Positions 24,417 through 31,570 of a DNA stretch of 38,880 nt are shown here, in pieces. Within the stretch, counting starts at the first letter, position 1. The number at the start of each line of letters is the position of its first letter. Both the position numbers and the translations under genes were made by a program. The notes beneath the pieces were generated by a model. The model did not search any database, had not been told where the DNA came from, and saw only the letters and a list, made by a program, of their open reading frames with translations. Source of the DNA: Rhodospirillaceae bacterium (lineage in GTDB: Bacteria > Pseudomonadota > Alphaproteobacteria > Rhodospirillales > Casp-alpha2). The stretch is taken from the NCBI GenBank assembly GCA_002706405.1, contig PALN01000070.1, positions 1 to 38,880 of the forward strand. The letters are read 5' to 3'.

Positions 24417-25298
24417 ATGACCAACCTGTTCTGTTTCGGATTGGGCTTCAGCGCCCAGAACTTGGCCCGCGACTTGATGGCCGAAGGCTGGATCGTCTCC
24501 GGCACCTGCCGGACCCCGGGCAAGCAGGCGAAGCTGCGGGCGGGCGGGATCGACGCCCATGTGTTCGACGGCACGGCCCCCCTGGACACCGCCGGGACGG
24601 CGGCCCTGGCCCGTGCCGATCATCTTCTGATCTCTATCCCGCCGGGGGCCGAGGGCGACCCCGTGCTGGCGCAGGCCGACCCGGCCCTCGAACAGGCCGC
24701 CGGTCACATCCGCTGGGCCGGGTATCTCTCGACCACGGGGGTCTATGGTGACACGGGCGGGGCGGAGGTGACGGAGGACAGTCCCCTCGCCCCGACCTCG
24801 CCGCGCAGCGAATACCGCGCCGCCGCCGAGGCGGCCTGGCTCGATCTCGACCGCCGCACGGGCCTTCCGGTCCATGTCTTCCGCCTGGCCGGGATTTACG
24901 GGCCGGGACGCAGCGTGCTCGACCAGCTGCGCCAAGGCACCGCGCGGCGCATCGACAAGCCGGGCCATCGGTTTTCCCGCATCCATGTCGCCGATATCGC
25001 GGCCGTGCTGCGCGCCTCCATGGCGCGGCCGAACCCGGGCGCGATCTACAACGTCTGCGACGACGAGCCCGCCCCCCAGGCCGACGTGATCGCCCATGGC
25101 GCCAAACTCCTGAGCCTGCCCGCCCCCGACCTCGTGTCCTTCGACCAGGCCGCCGAAACCATGTCGCCCATGGCGCGCAGCTTCTGGCGCGACAACCGGG
25201 TCGTCAGCAACGCCCGCATCAAAGATGACCTGGGCGCGGTGCTGTCCTGCCCGACCTACCGCGAAGGCCTGGCCGCGATCCTGTCGGCGGAGGGCTGA
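24417..25298 (+). CDS. NAD-dependent epimerase/SDR family protein (YeeZ-like)
   Basis: A 293-residue extended-SDR-like protein. The nucleotide-binding motif is FCFGLGFSAQNLARDL (residues 5-20), a variant of G-x-x-G-x-x-G. YLSTTGVYGD and then SEYRAAAEAAW hold the catalytic-like Tyr, here not followed by the usual YxxxK Lys (YRAAA), so dehydrogenase activity may be reduced. The C-terminal part includes RLAGIYGPGRSVLDQL, FSRIHVADIAAVLRA and IYNVCDDEPAPQADV, typical of the atypical SDRs such as YeeZ. The biochemical role is unknown. It is the last clear chromosomal gene before the phage-derived island. Confidence 0.88.
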   Translation: MTNLFCFGLGFSAQNLARDLMAEGWIVSGTCRTPGKQAKLRAGGIDAHVFDGTAPLDTAGTAALARADHLLISIPPGAEGDPVLAQADPALEQAAGHIRWAGYLSTTGVYGDTGGAEVTEDSPLAPTSPRSEYRAAAEAAWLDLDRRTGLPVHVFRLAGIYGPGRSVLDQLRQGTARRIDKPGHRFSRIHVADIAAVLRASMARPNPGAIYNVCDDEPAPQADVIAHGAKLLSLPAPDLVSFDQAAETMSPMARSFWRDNRVVSNARIKDDLGAVLSCPTYREGLAAILSAEG

Positions 25299-25315
25299 GC
25301 CGTTCGCCTCAATCA

Positions 25316-25381
25316 TGGGAATCATCATATTCCCATATACGGAATATTTTCCTTGACTTGGTGCCCGCCGTCGCGTAGGGT
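25316..25381 (+). promoter_or_regulatory. Island promoter A with overlapping operators
   Basis: A sigma-70-type promoter: TTGACT (25353-25358), 17-bp spacer, TAGGGT (25376-25381). Just upstream are two overlapping perfect palindromes: TGGGAAT-N6-ATTCCCA (25316-25335) and ATATTCC-N7-GGAATAT (25327-25347). Their overlap suggests alternative binding of a phage-type repressor or activator. A homologous promoter lies at 26536-26621. Confidence 0.72.
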
Positions 25382-25389
25382 CCTTTCAT

Positions 25390-25445
25390 CGACAGGGCGA
25401 GGTGTGTCCGCGCTTCGGCCCTGGCCCGCCCTGTCGGTTTTTTCC
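25390..25445 (+). terminator. Promoter-proximal intrinsic terminator / attenuator
   Basis: CGACAGGGCG (25390-25399) and CGCCCTGTCG (25427-25436) pair perfectly over 10 bp and are followed by GTTTTTTCC. The stem begins within about 10 bp of the -10 box, near the predicted start site, so a leader RNA of about 55 nt would be made unless transcription reads through. This recalls phage late promoters that need antitermination. Confidence 0.78.
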
Positions 25446-25524
25446 TTCATTCGATCCGGCGCGCCCGGCCCCGCTTTGACCAGCGGGGTGCCCCTGGGCG
25501 CGCCCTCCCTTCGGAGACACATCC

Positions 25525-26559
25525 ATGACAGCGAAACCGACCGCGCGCCGCGCCCGCCGGGGCAGCGCGCGCACCGCCTTTGACCGCCAGGCCTTGATCG
25601 ACCAGTTGACCCGTTCCGACGGCGGGCTGGAGGACATCCTGGCCAAATCGCCCCGCGACCTGACCGAGGCCGAGGTCCGCCGGGTCGCCGAACACCGCCT
25701 CGCCCTGCCGCCCGGCGCGGAAAAGGAAGCCCTCGACCGGTTCGAGCGCGCCTTCTACGACGATGCCTACGGTACCGACCCGGCGACGGTCGACGAAACC
25801 GGCCGCCTGATGGCGCCGGCGGCGCGCCGCCCCGTCAACGCGGCCCCCGTTCCCGCCCGCACCATCGACGGCATCGACCTGTCACGCGCCGTCGGGCGCC
25901 TGGCGGAGCGTGTCGCCGATATCGCGGAAACCCAAGGATCGCGCGATGCCGTCCGCTATTTGCAGCGAGGCCTGACCCTTCTCAACCAGGCCGTCACGGA
26001 AGCGGGCGGCGACGGCACGGCCCCGGCTCCGTCTGACGGCCCGATGTTCCAGGACCTTGCCGACGACGGCGATCCGGGTCCCAAGACCCGCGCCGCCCTG
26101 CGCACGGCGGCGGCCCGTCTGGGGGCGCCGAAGGTCGAGGAAGCCTTCGCCCTTGGCCGGTTTGAGGCGGCCCTGCGCGGCCTGTCCGGCGGTGCCGCGC
26201 CCGGCGGCCTTCGCGCGGCCACGTCCGGGGCCTTCGCCGATTTGTTCCGCGAGCCGGCAGCCCTCGGCCCGCACATGCCGACCGAGGAAGGGGAGAGCCT
26301 GCAGATGACGATCAACGATCTTGGCAAGGTTCTGCTCGGCCCGCGCGGCTTCACCAGCCTGCGCGAGGACGGCATCATCGGGCCGAAGACGGAGGCGGCG
26401 CTGGGGCGCGTCCTCAAGGCCGCCGGCCCCCGGCGCCTGACGGAAACCATGGGCCGCAACCTGGGCTTCTTCCTGTTCGAGCCGCCGGAACCGGGCCGCC
26501 GATCCCTGCTGCAATCGGCCGTGGGACGCGGCGGGGGGAATCATTTTGGCATGATATAG
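25525..26559 (+). CDS. Island protein with two peptidoglycan-binding-like motifs
   Basis: A 344-residue soluble protein of unknown function, basic at its N-terminus. Two short motifs, DGDPGPKTRAAL (about residue 180) and DGIIGPKTEAAL (about residue 282), match the core of peptidoglycan-binding modules such as PG_binding_3 (PF09374), which occur at the C-termini of phage lysins. No catalytic lysin domain (for example GH108) is seen. Gene order, first in the island with the lysis genes downstream, supports a cell-wall or virion role. GGAG precedes the ATG at 25525. It is expressed from promoter A through the leader terminator. The region from about 1 to 110 has no recognisable fold. Confidence 0.6.
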   Translation: MTAKPTARRARRGSARTAFDRQALIDQLTRSDGGLEDILAKSPRDLTEAEVRRVAEHRLALPPGAEKEALDRFERAFYDDAYGTDPATVDETGRLMAPAARRPVNAAPVPARTIDGIDLSRAVGRLAERVADIAETQGSRDAVRYLQRGLTLLNQAVTEAGGDGTAPAPSDGPMFQDLADDGDPGPKTRAALRTAAARLGAPKVEEAFALGRFEAALRGLSGGAAPGGLRAATSGAFADLFREPAALGPHMPTEEGESLQMTINDLGKVLLGPRGFTSLREDGIIGPKTEAALGRVLKAAGPRRLTETMGRNLGFFLFEPPEPGRRSLLQSAVGRGGGNHFGMI

Positions 26560-26621
26560 GAAAATATTCTTGACACTTGCCAATCGATCTGTCATAACCA
26601 AGCCAACGAACGGGCGAGGTG
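26536..26621 (+). promoter_or_regulatory. Island promoter B, sister of promoter A
   Basis: GGGAATCAT (26536-26544), then TTGACA (26570-26575), a -10-like TCATAA/CATAAC at about 26592-26598, and GGGCGAGGTG at 26612-26621. In promoter A the same blocks occur, with the -35 to GGGCGAGGTG distance exactly 42 bp in both. A smaller dyad ATCAT-N6-ATGAT is present. Unlike A, no terminator follows; translation starts at 26667. Confidence 0.68.
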
Positions 26622-26666
26622 CGCCTTCACCCCTGATCGTTTCAATCCCACATATAGGAGACCCCC

Positions 26667-26878
26667 ATGGGAAACATGGAAAACGGCGCGGCGCTGCCGC
26701 CCGCAGCGCCGAAGCCGTCGAGACGGGCCAGGACCGCCTTAACGAATTGGCCAGCGGCGGGCTGGAACGATTGACCCGCATTCTCGACAACCTTCTGAGC
26801 GTCGGCACGTTGCTCAAGACGCCGACCTTTTTCGACTCAACCGTCAAACCATCTCGGGATGAAGACGGCGGCGCCTGA
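26667..26878 (+). pseudogene. Frameshifted, shortened copy of the 35822 gene
   Basis: The ATG at 26667, preceded by AGGAGA, opens a frame encoding MGNMENGAALPPAAP, clearly like MGTIEQNHALPPAGP at the start of the intact gene at 35822. That frame stops after about 34 codons. The -1-type neighbouring frame then encodes VETGQDRLNELASGG and LLSVGTLLKTPTFFDSTVKP, like the middle and end of the intact protein (IEKGQKKLNGLAGDG and LGQILRVGTPTVVTPTLENP). Thus one gene was internally shortened and frameshifted. A programmed frameshift is less likely since no slippery heptamer is obvious. Promoter B sits directly upstream and remains well conserved. Confidence 0.7.
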
Positions 26879-26927
26879 CCGGATATAATCCGTGTCAGAC
26901 GCCCATTGCTCAGGGTCCGGTTCATGA

Positions 26928-27317
26928 AACACTGGGATAGCCGCATACCGCCTGCGACTGGCGACCTGCTTTGCGACCTACCACCCCGGCGCGGACCGCA
27001 CCATCGCCTGGGGGATTGTCGTGTTTCGGCGGCCGCCGGAAGAACGGCGAACCCTCGCCTGCATCGTCGAAGAAACGGTCCAGGTTCTCGGCCTCGCGGC
27101 CGACCGGGCGACCTATTTCCCCACGGTCTTCACAAACGATCAGGCACGCCCCGCGGCATTGTCCCTGAACGACAAGGTCCTGCTGCGCACGCTCTACGAC
27201 CCAGCCATCAAGGCCGGGATGTCGCTTGAGGAAACCCGGCAGCTTGTCCCCGGCATCATCCACCGCCTGGTGACCGGCATGAAGGCGCGGGGCGAACAGG
27301 CACTTTACCAGGACTGA
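26928..27317 (+). pseudogene. Truncated DUF2927 paralog
   Basis: The frame is open only from 26928, just after an in-frame stop, and has no good start at its head; GTG 27021 is a possible internal start. It encodes TYHPGADRTIAWGIVVFRR, then ACIVEETVQVLGLAADRATY, LSLNDKVLLRTLYDPAIKAG and LVTGMKARGEQALYQD, matching the C-terminal half of the intact DUF2927 protein at 36606 (LIEEILHGLGPSADRATY, PLNDQVLLRTLYDPKIKPG, GIKARGPEALYQH). The N-terminal half with the TM segment is lost, so it is a decayed copy. It keeps the same order relative to the 26667 pseudogene as in the intact pair. Confidence 0.72.
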
Positions 27318-27361
27318 TCCAGTTCGCGCCCGAACCGGCGCCCTATTCGGAGACCCCAGCC

Positions 27362-27442
27362 ATGAGAAACAACCCGGCCGCCATTGTGGCGGCGGCGGGC
27401 GCTTTGCTGTGCGCGGCGATGATCGCGCAGGCATTGGCCTGA
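27362..27442 (+). CDS. 26-residue membrane peptide
   Basis: ATG 27362 is preceded by GGAG with about 9-nt spacing. The peptide MRNNPAAIVAAAGALLCAAMIA ends QALA and is essentially one transmembrane helix with a short N-terminal cap (shown here in two parts). It stops 3 nt before the next start codon, in a chain of lysis genes, so it is probably a real small gene of the lysis cassette, such as an antiholin-like or lysis-timing peptide. No homology is claimed. Confidence 0.5.
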   Translation: MRNNPAAIVAAAGALLCAAMIAQALA

Positions 27443-27445
27443 CCG

Positions 27446-27673
27446 ATGGTCGACCTGACGGACGGCGGCTGGGTGCTTTGCCTTGCCGCCGCCGACGCGG
27501 TCGCGATCCTTGCCCTGGTGTTGCTGATTGAACACCGGGCACGGCGCCAGACCATTGCCCTTGAGGACGCCCGCCACGAATTCGAGACCGGGTTGGCGTT
27601 CCTCGACAGCCGTTTGCGCGCGCGACGCGCGGCGGCCGACAAACTTCCCCCCATCGAAGACGAAGGAACCTGA
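27446..27673 (+). CDS. Spanin/Rz-like single-TM protein
   Basis: A 75-residue protein with one N-terminal transmembrane helix (WVLCLAAADAVAILALVLLI, about residues 9-28). A charged helix follows (EHRARRQTIALEDARHEFET, then LAFLDSRLRARRAAADKL) that probably forms a coiled coil in the periplasm. This topology fits an inner-membrane spanin (Rz-like) or another lysis accessory protein. It begins 3 nt after the preceding peptide gene and ends 1 nt before the cell-wall hydrolase start, a typical lysis cassette. The assignment rests on topology and context, since spanins diverge fast. Confidence 0.55.
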   Translation: MVDLTDGGWVLCLAAADAVAILALVLLIEHRARRQTIALEDARHEFETGLAFLDSRLRARRAAADKLPPIEDEGT

Positions 27674-27674
27674 G

Positions 27675-28121
27675 ATGAGCCGATCCCCGGATCACGCGCA
27701 GGCGGCCCAGCGCGCCGCCGATGTCCTGGCCCGCACCCTGTATGGCGAGGCGCGGGGCGAGTCCGTGCGCGGCAAGGAAGCCGTCGCCGCCGTGGTCATG
27801 AACCGGGTCCGCCGCGCCCGCGCCGCCGGCGGAACCTATTGGTGGGGCGGCACGGTGGAAGACGTCTGCCGGCGGCCGTGGCAGTTTTCCTGTTGGAATG
27901 CGGGCGACCCCAACCGCGCCAAGGTCGAAGCCGTGGCCCCGGACAACCGGGTGTTCCAAACCTGCCAGCGCATCGCGCGGCGCGCCCTTGCCGGGACCCT
28001 GGCCGACCCCACCGACGGCGCCACCCATTACCACGCCAAATCGGCCAATCCGCCCTGGGCCCGGGGCAAGGCCCCTTCGGCCGAGATCGGCGGCCACCTG
28101 TTCTATGCCGATATCGAGTAG
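27675..28121 (+). CDS. SleB-type cell wall hydrolase (endolysin)
   Basis: A 148-residue enzyme of the Hydrolase_2/SleB family (PF07486). LARTLYGEARGESVRGKEAV contains the predicted catalytic Glu, followed by AAVVMNRVRR, TVEDVCRRPWQFSCWN, DPNRAKVEA, then DGATHYHAKSANPPWARGK, and the C-terminal IGGHLFYADIE. These are lytic transglycosylase-like peptidoglycan hydrolases used by phages for lysis. No signal peptide is present, so release depends on the holin, which is the next gene. The ATG at 27675 is 1 nt past the previous stop, with AAGGAACC about 6-12 nt upstream. Confidence 0.88.
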   Translation: MSRSPDHAQAAQRAADVLARTLYGEARGESVRGKEAVAAVVMNRVRRARAAGGTYWWGGTVEDVCRRPWQFSCWNAGDPNRAKVEAVAPDNRVFQTCQRIARRALAGTLADPTDGATHYHAKSANPPWARGKAPSAEIGGHLFYADIE

Positions 28122-28126
28122 CCGCC

Positions 28127-28513
28127 GTGCTGAGCGCATTGATCGCGCCCGTGATCGGCGGGCTGTTCAACGTCATCGACCAGGCCGTTGAGGACAAGGA
28201 CGCCGCCGCCCGCATCAAGGCGCGGCTCCAGGAAATGGCGCTGACCGGCCAGATGAAGGAGATCGAGGCGGCGGCCCAGGTCATCGTCGCCGAGGCCCAG
28301 GGCGACAGTTGGCTGCAACGTAATTGGCGGCCCCTGCTGATGTGCCTGTTCGGCGTCATCGTCGCCAACAACTACATCGTTCACCCCTGGTTCGGCGTGC
28401 CCATGCTGCCCCTGCCGCCGGACATGTGGGAACTGCTGAAGATCGGCGTCGGCGGCTATGTCGTCGGCCGGTCCGTGGAAAAGGGCATCCGCGTCTGGAA
28501 GGACCAGCCGTAA
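28127..28513 (+). CDS. Holin of the 3TM / GTA-holin type
   Basis: A 128-residue membrane protein starting with GTG. The N-terminal amphipathic segment is LSALIAPVIGGLFNVIDQAV, followed by a charged helix (DAAARIKARLQEMAL, GQMKEIEAAAQVIVAEAQGD) and then membrane segments around RPLLMCLFGVIVANNYIV and LLKIGVGGYVVGRSVEKGI. The motif SWLQRNWRPLLM is the hallmark of the GTA_holin_3TM family (PF11351). It would form the lesion that lets the SleB enzyme reach the wall. GTG 28127 lies 6 nt after the hydrolase stop; no alternative ATG fits the family N-terminus. Confidence 0.85.
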   Translation: MLSALIAPVIGGLFNVIDQAVEDKDAAARIKARLQEMALTGQMKEIEAAAQVIVAEAQGDSWLQRNWRPLLMCLFGVIVANNYIVHPWFGVPMLPLPPDMWELLKIGVGGYVVGRSVEKGIRVWKDQP

Positions 28514-28567
28514 TCCGGCCTGCCCCGACCGCGACGTCCATCCCCTGCTGACATTCCGGAGAAAGCC

Positions 28568-29269
28568 ATGGCAGATCACATTCAGATCGGCGACATCACG
28601 CCGCGCAAGCGCTACGTCGCCGACGGCACGCAGACCCTGTTCACCTACCCCTTCCCCATTTTCAAGGCCGCCGATCTGGAGGTCTATCTCGACAACACGC
28701 TTCAGGAATCGGGTTACGCCGTTTCCGGCGCCGGGCACGACCTGGGCGGCGAGGTCAATTTCGACACCCCTCCCGCCGTCGGCGTCGGCGTGACGCTGCG
28801 CCGCCGGCTGACCATTGCGCGGCAGTCCGACTTTCAGGAATCAGGCGCCTTCCGGGCCCGCGTCATCAACGACGAGCTGGATTTCCTGACCGCCGCCCTG
28901 CAGCAGGTCGCCGACGACACGCGGCGCTCCCTGCAACTGTCGGCGACCGATCCGGACGCGGTGCTGACCCTGCCGGACCGCGCAACGCGCGGCGGCGCCT
29001 TCCTGGCCTTCGATGCGGAAGGCAACCCGGTGGCCGGCGCCGGGTCCATCGGCGGCCTGCCCGCCACGACTTTCATGACGACGCTGCTCGACGACGCGGA
29101 CGCCCCGTCGGCGCGCGCCACCCTGTCCGCCCAGGAAGATCTGAGCGTGGCGCCGCCGACAAGCGGCAACGCGGGGTCGGTTCTCGCCGTCAACCCAGCG
29201 GGCAACTTTCACTACGACCCGACCTTGACCCATGGCGCCCATCTGACGGCGCTCAGCTTCGGCCTTTGA
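28568..29269 (+). CDS. Tail-fibre-like protein, T7-type N-terminal domain
   Basis: A 233-residue protein. Residues 10-130 resemble the N-terminal domain of T7-type tail fibres (PF03906-like): RYVADGTQTLFTYPFPIFKA, DLEVYLDNTLQESGYAVSG, VNFDTPPAVGVGVTLRRRL, then FRARVINDELDFLTAALQQV, the segment that attaches the fibre to the tail. The C-terminal part is short and lacks a receptor-binding region, ending LTALSFGL. It may be an attachment stub or carry a partner protein. GGAGAAAGCC precedes the ATG. The next gene is only 12 nt away. The family call is by pattern. Confidence 0.75.
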   Translation: MADHIQIGDITPRKRYVADGTQTLFTYPFPIFKAADLEVYLDNTLQESGYAVSGAGHDLGGEVNFDTPPAVGVGVTLRRRLTIARQSDFQESGAFRARVINDELDFLTAALQQVADDTRRSLQLSATDPDAVLTLPDRATRGGAFLAFDAEGNPVAGAGSIGGLPATTFMTTLLDDADAPSARATLSAQEDLSVAPPTSGNAGSVLAVNPAGNFHYDPTLTHGAHLTALSFGL

Positions 29270-29281
29270 GGAGACCCAGAC

Positions 29282-29686
29282 ATGGCAACCACCCCCGATT
29301 ATCTCGGTGCGCGAAACTCCCAATGCACCATCATCACCAACGGTGACGGCACCACGGCGCAGACCATCTTTACCGCCGGGACCAACGGGGCGCGCGTGCA
29401 TCTGGTGTCCGCCTCCACGGACGACACCACGCCGTCGCTCACCCTGATGAAGAACGACGGCACCACATCCTGCATCCTTGCGACCTTCCAGCTGCCGACG
29501 AATTCGGGCCGCGTGAACGGGGCGCCGGCAGTCGACCTTCTCGACCCCACGGTCATCCCCTCGATCCCCGCCGACCCGGGCCGGTTCCTCACGCTCGGCG
29601 CGGGCGAGACGCTTGCCGTCGCCATGACCACCACCCTGACCGTCGACAAGACGGTGCACGTCGTGGTGGACGGGGTCGATTACTGA
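29282..29686 (+). CDS. Putative virion-associated beta protein
   Basis: A 134-residue protein that I do not recognise. It is rich in Thr and beta-branched residues (GDGTTAQTIFTAGTNGARVH, LVSASTDDTTPSLTLMKNDG, LTLGAGETLAVAMTTTLTVD), as in phage decoration or fibre-tip domains. There is no signal or TM segment. GAGGAGACCC precedes its ATG, and it overlaps the start of the Cys-Hint gene by one base (TGATG). The location after the tail-fibre gene suggests a structural role. The function is inferred only from context and composition. Confidence 0.6.
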   Translation: MATTPDYLGARNSQCTIITNGDGTTAQTIFTAGTNGARVHLVSASTDDTTPSLTLMKNDGTTSCILATFQLPTNSGRVNGAPAVDLLDPTVIPSIPADPGRFLTLGAGETLAVAMTTTLTVDKTVHVVVDGVDY

Positions 29687-30900
29687 TGAGCGCGCGGGGC
29701 GGAGACGAGCCGCGCCGCCAGGGACCGGGTCCGGCCGCATCCCAGGCGGAGGACGGCGGATTGACCATGGGCCTGCACCGCCAGACGGCGCATATGGATG
29801 ATCCCGGCGTGCAAACCCATAACCGCCTGCACGGTGTCGGGCCGTCGCGGCGGCCGGTCGACGGTTTCAAGCGCGAACGGCGCCTGGACATCCGGGCGGA
29901 GAACTGCACCGGGATTCTGAAGAACGGCAACTGCGACGGCGACCCGTTCTGGATGCCGCCGGACGGCGCCTGGTACAACTGGCCTGGAATCGGCGGCACG
30001 CCCAGCAACCGCAAGGGCGGCACGATCATGAACCAGGCCAACCCCGGCAATCCCAACGGCTATGATTTCGCGGGCGGGCAATCGACGACCAATGTGCCCC
30101 TTGCCAATTGGAACGCGCCGCAGCGCACGGCCTATGCCGTCGTCTCCGACAGTGAACTGGTGGTCGTGCGCCAGCGCAGCATTACCGGGTTCGGTCAGGG
30201 CACGGGCGGGCCCGGCGACGACAATTACAATTGTTATGCCAACTGCAACTGCAATTGCGCCTGCGCCTGTGCCTGTGCCTGCGATTGCCAATGCGATTGT
30301 TGTTTTCCGGCGGGCACTCCGGTGACCATGGCCGACGGCACGCAACGCGACATCGCGTTGGTGCAGCCCGGCGACCTGGTGAAAGGCGCGTTCGGATTGA
30401 TCAACCGGGTCGATCGCATGTTCGTCGGACGGATAGGCCCGCATAGTGCGTTCCTCATCAACGGGCGCTATTTCGTCGCCGGCGCACATCGCGTGTGGTC
30501 CCTGGCCCGAGGATGGGTCGCCGCCGATCCGGCCAGTTGGTACGCGGCAATGAAGGAGCCGGGCTCCCTCATCCGCTTTGCCGCTGTCCACGGTGTTGCC
30601 GAACCGCCCGCCGACGGAATCTACGCCCCCGAAAGTGAACGCCCCAAACAGATGGTGATCGGTGATCGGCTTGCCTGGGGCAGCCTTGACCGCTTTCTCG
30701 TCGTCGAGCACATCGAGCCCATCCACCATGACGGCACCCTGATGCTCTACGAGCCGATCTGCCACAACGGGTCCGGCAGTTACGAAGTTTATGGCGGCCT
30801 ATGGGCCGTGGCGGGGCCCGACTACGCCTTCCCCTTCCAATCCTATCTGCAACAGGAGATCCAACATGACCTTGGACCGGCTGCTCAACTGGGACCGTGA
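29686..30900 (+). CDS. Cysteine-tract protein with C-terminal Hint (hedgehog/intein) domain
   Basis: A 404-residue protein of three parts. Residues 1-182 are Pro/Gly/Asn-rich, without a known domain (PFWMPPDGAWYNWPGIGG, NVPLANWNAPQRTAYAV). Residues 183-206 hold twelve Cys, mostly every second residue (C187, 189, 191 and so on to C205-C206), with Asn, Ala, Asp or Gln between. From C206 a Hint domain begins: CFPAGTPVTMADGTQRDIAL, VQPGDLVKGAF, then HSAFLINGRYFVAGAHRVWS and ARGWVAADP with the block-B-like His, and the late LYEPICHNGSGSYEVYGG. C206 would be the nucleophile for N-S acyl shift, freeing or transferring the fragment ending in the Cys tract. The Thr usual three residues before the block-B His is Ala. 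Next to it are a radical SAM/SPASM enzyme and an oxygenase-like gene. Confidence 0.82.
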   Translation: MSARGGDEPRRQGPGPAASQAEDGGLTMGLHRQTAHMDDPGVQTHNRLHGVGPSRRPVDGFKRERRLDIRAENCTGILKNGNCDGDPFWMPPDGAWYNWPGIGGTPSNRKGGTIMNQANPGNPNGYDFAGGQSTTNVPLANWNAPQRTAYAVVSDSELVVVRQRSITGFGQGTGGPGDDNYNCYANCNCNCACACACACDCQCDCCFPAGTPVTMADGTQRDIALVQPGDLVKGAFGLINRVDRMFVGRIGPHSAFLINGRYFVAGAHRVWSLARGWVAADPASWYAAMKEPGSLIRFAAVHGVAEPPADGIYAPESERPKQMVIGDRLAWGSLDRFLVVEHIEPIHHDGTLMLYEPICHNGSGSYEVYGGLWAVAGPDYAFPFQSYLQQEIQHDLGPAAQLGP

Positions 30901-31570
30901 CACGGCGCTGGCCATCGCTCCTCGGCTGGCCTGGCTGCACCCCCATTGGATCACCACGGCAAGTCTGGTTCTGGCGCTCGTCGGCCTGGCCCTGATCGGA
31001 CACGGAACGGATTGGATATCCGCCGTGACCGGTGCCGGGTTGATATTCGCCTCCCGCTGGGTCGACTGGATTGACGGCCATGTCGCCCGGGCGACCGGTC
31101 GCGCGACCAACCTGGGTGGGCTTTACGATATCGCCGTCGGCTATGTGACCATGGTTCTGGTCATGGTCGCCATCGGTCTGCGCCAGGACGATGGCGCTCT
31201 TATGTGGGTCGGTGCAGGCGCGGCGATTCTGCTGCGCCTCCTGCTGATGGCCGTCGGCTGGGGTCTGGCCCATCGGCAACGCCTGGATGTCGTGCCCTGG
31301 AATCCGCAAAAGCTCCTGACGCCGCGTCAGCGGCCAATCATGCGTCGGATCAAATGGACCCTCGACGTCTGCCGCAACGATTATTGGATCGTCCTGTTCG
31401 CGCTCGCGGGCGGGGCCGGCCTTCAACTCTGGGGATGGCTTTATACCGCCGTCGTCATCACCCTGATCCTCTGGATCGCAGCCGCAACGATGCGCTACCT
31501 GTGGCGCGTTCTCCCCGCGGCACCTCGGCACGAAGACGACCATCTGAAATGCGAGGCTGGCACATGTTAA
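30866..31570 (+). CDS. CDP-alcohol phosphatidyltransferase-like membrane protein
   Basis: A 234-residue polytopic membrane protein with the CDP-alcohol phosphatidyltransferase signature D-x2-DG-x2-AR-x8-G-x3-D-x3-D. Here D67, D70-G71, A74-R75, G84 and D88 are present, but the fourth Asp is Gly92 (LYDIAVG). In the known enzymes that Asp is the likely catalytic base, so the reaction may be lost, altered or rescued. Hydrophobic segments cover most of the protein (LVLALVGLALIG, GYVTMVLVMVAIGL, LLRLLLMAVGWGLA, YTAVVITLILWIAAA). It overlaps the Hint gene by 35 nt and ends in CEAGTC. AGGAG lies 7 nt before the ATG at 30866. It may supply or modify a lipid for the neighbouring system; this is inference. 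Confidence 0.78.
   Translation: MTLDRLLNWDRDTALAIAPRLAWLHPHWITTASLVLALVGLALIGHGTDWISAVTGAGLIFASRWVDWIDGHVARATGRATNLGGLYDIAVGYVTMVLVMVAIGLRQDDGALMWVGAGAAILLRLLLMAVGWGLAHRQRLDVVPWNPQKLLTPRQRPIMRRIKWTLDVCRNDYWIVLFALAGGAGLQLWGWLYTAVVITLILWIAAATMRYLWRVLPAAPRHEDDHLKCEAGTC

Noticed and set aside
26667..26878. Programmed -1 frameshift joining the two halves of the 26667 gene
   Set aside because: No slippery heptamer or downstream structure is evident, and the neighbouring DUF2927 copy is also broken, so decay is simpler.
30226..30330. Short repeat region in the Hint gene as a CRISPR-like or simple DNA repeat
   Set aside because: The bases vary (TGC/TGT and changing spacer codons) while the Cys pattern is kept, so it is a protein-level pattern, not a repeat array.
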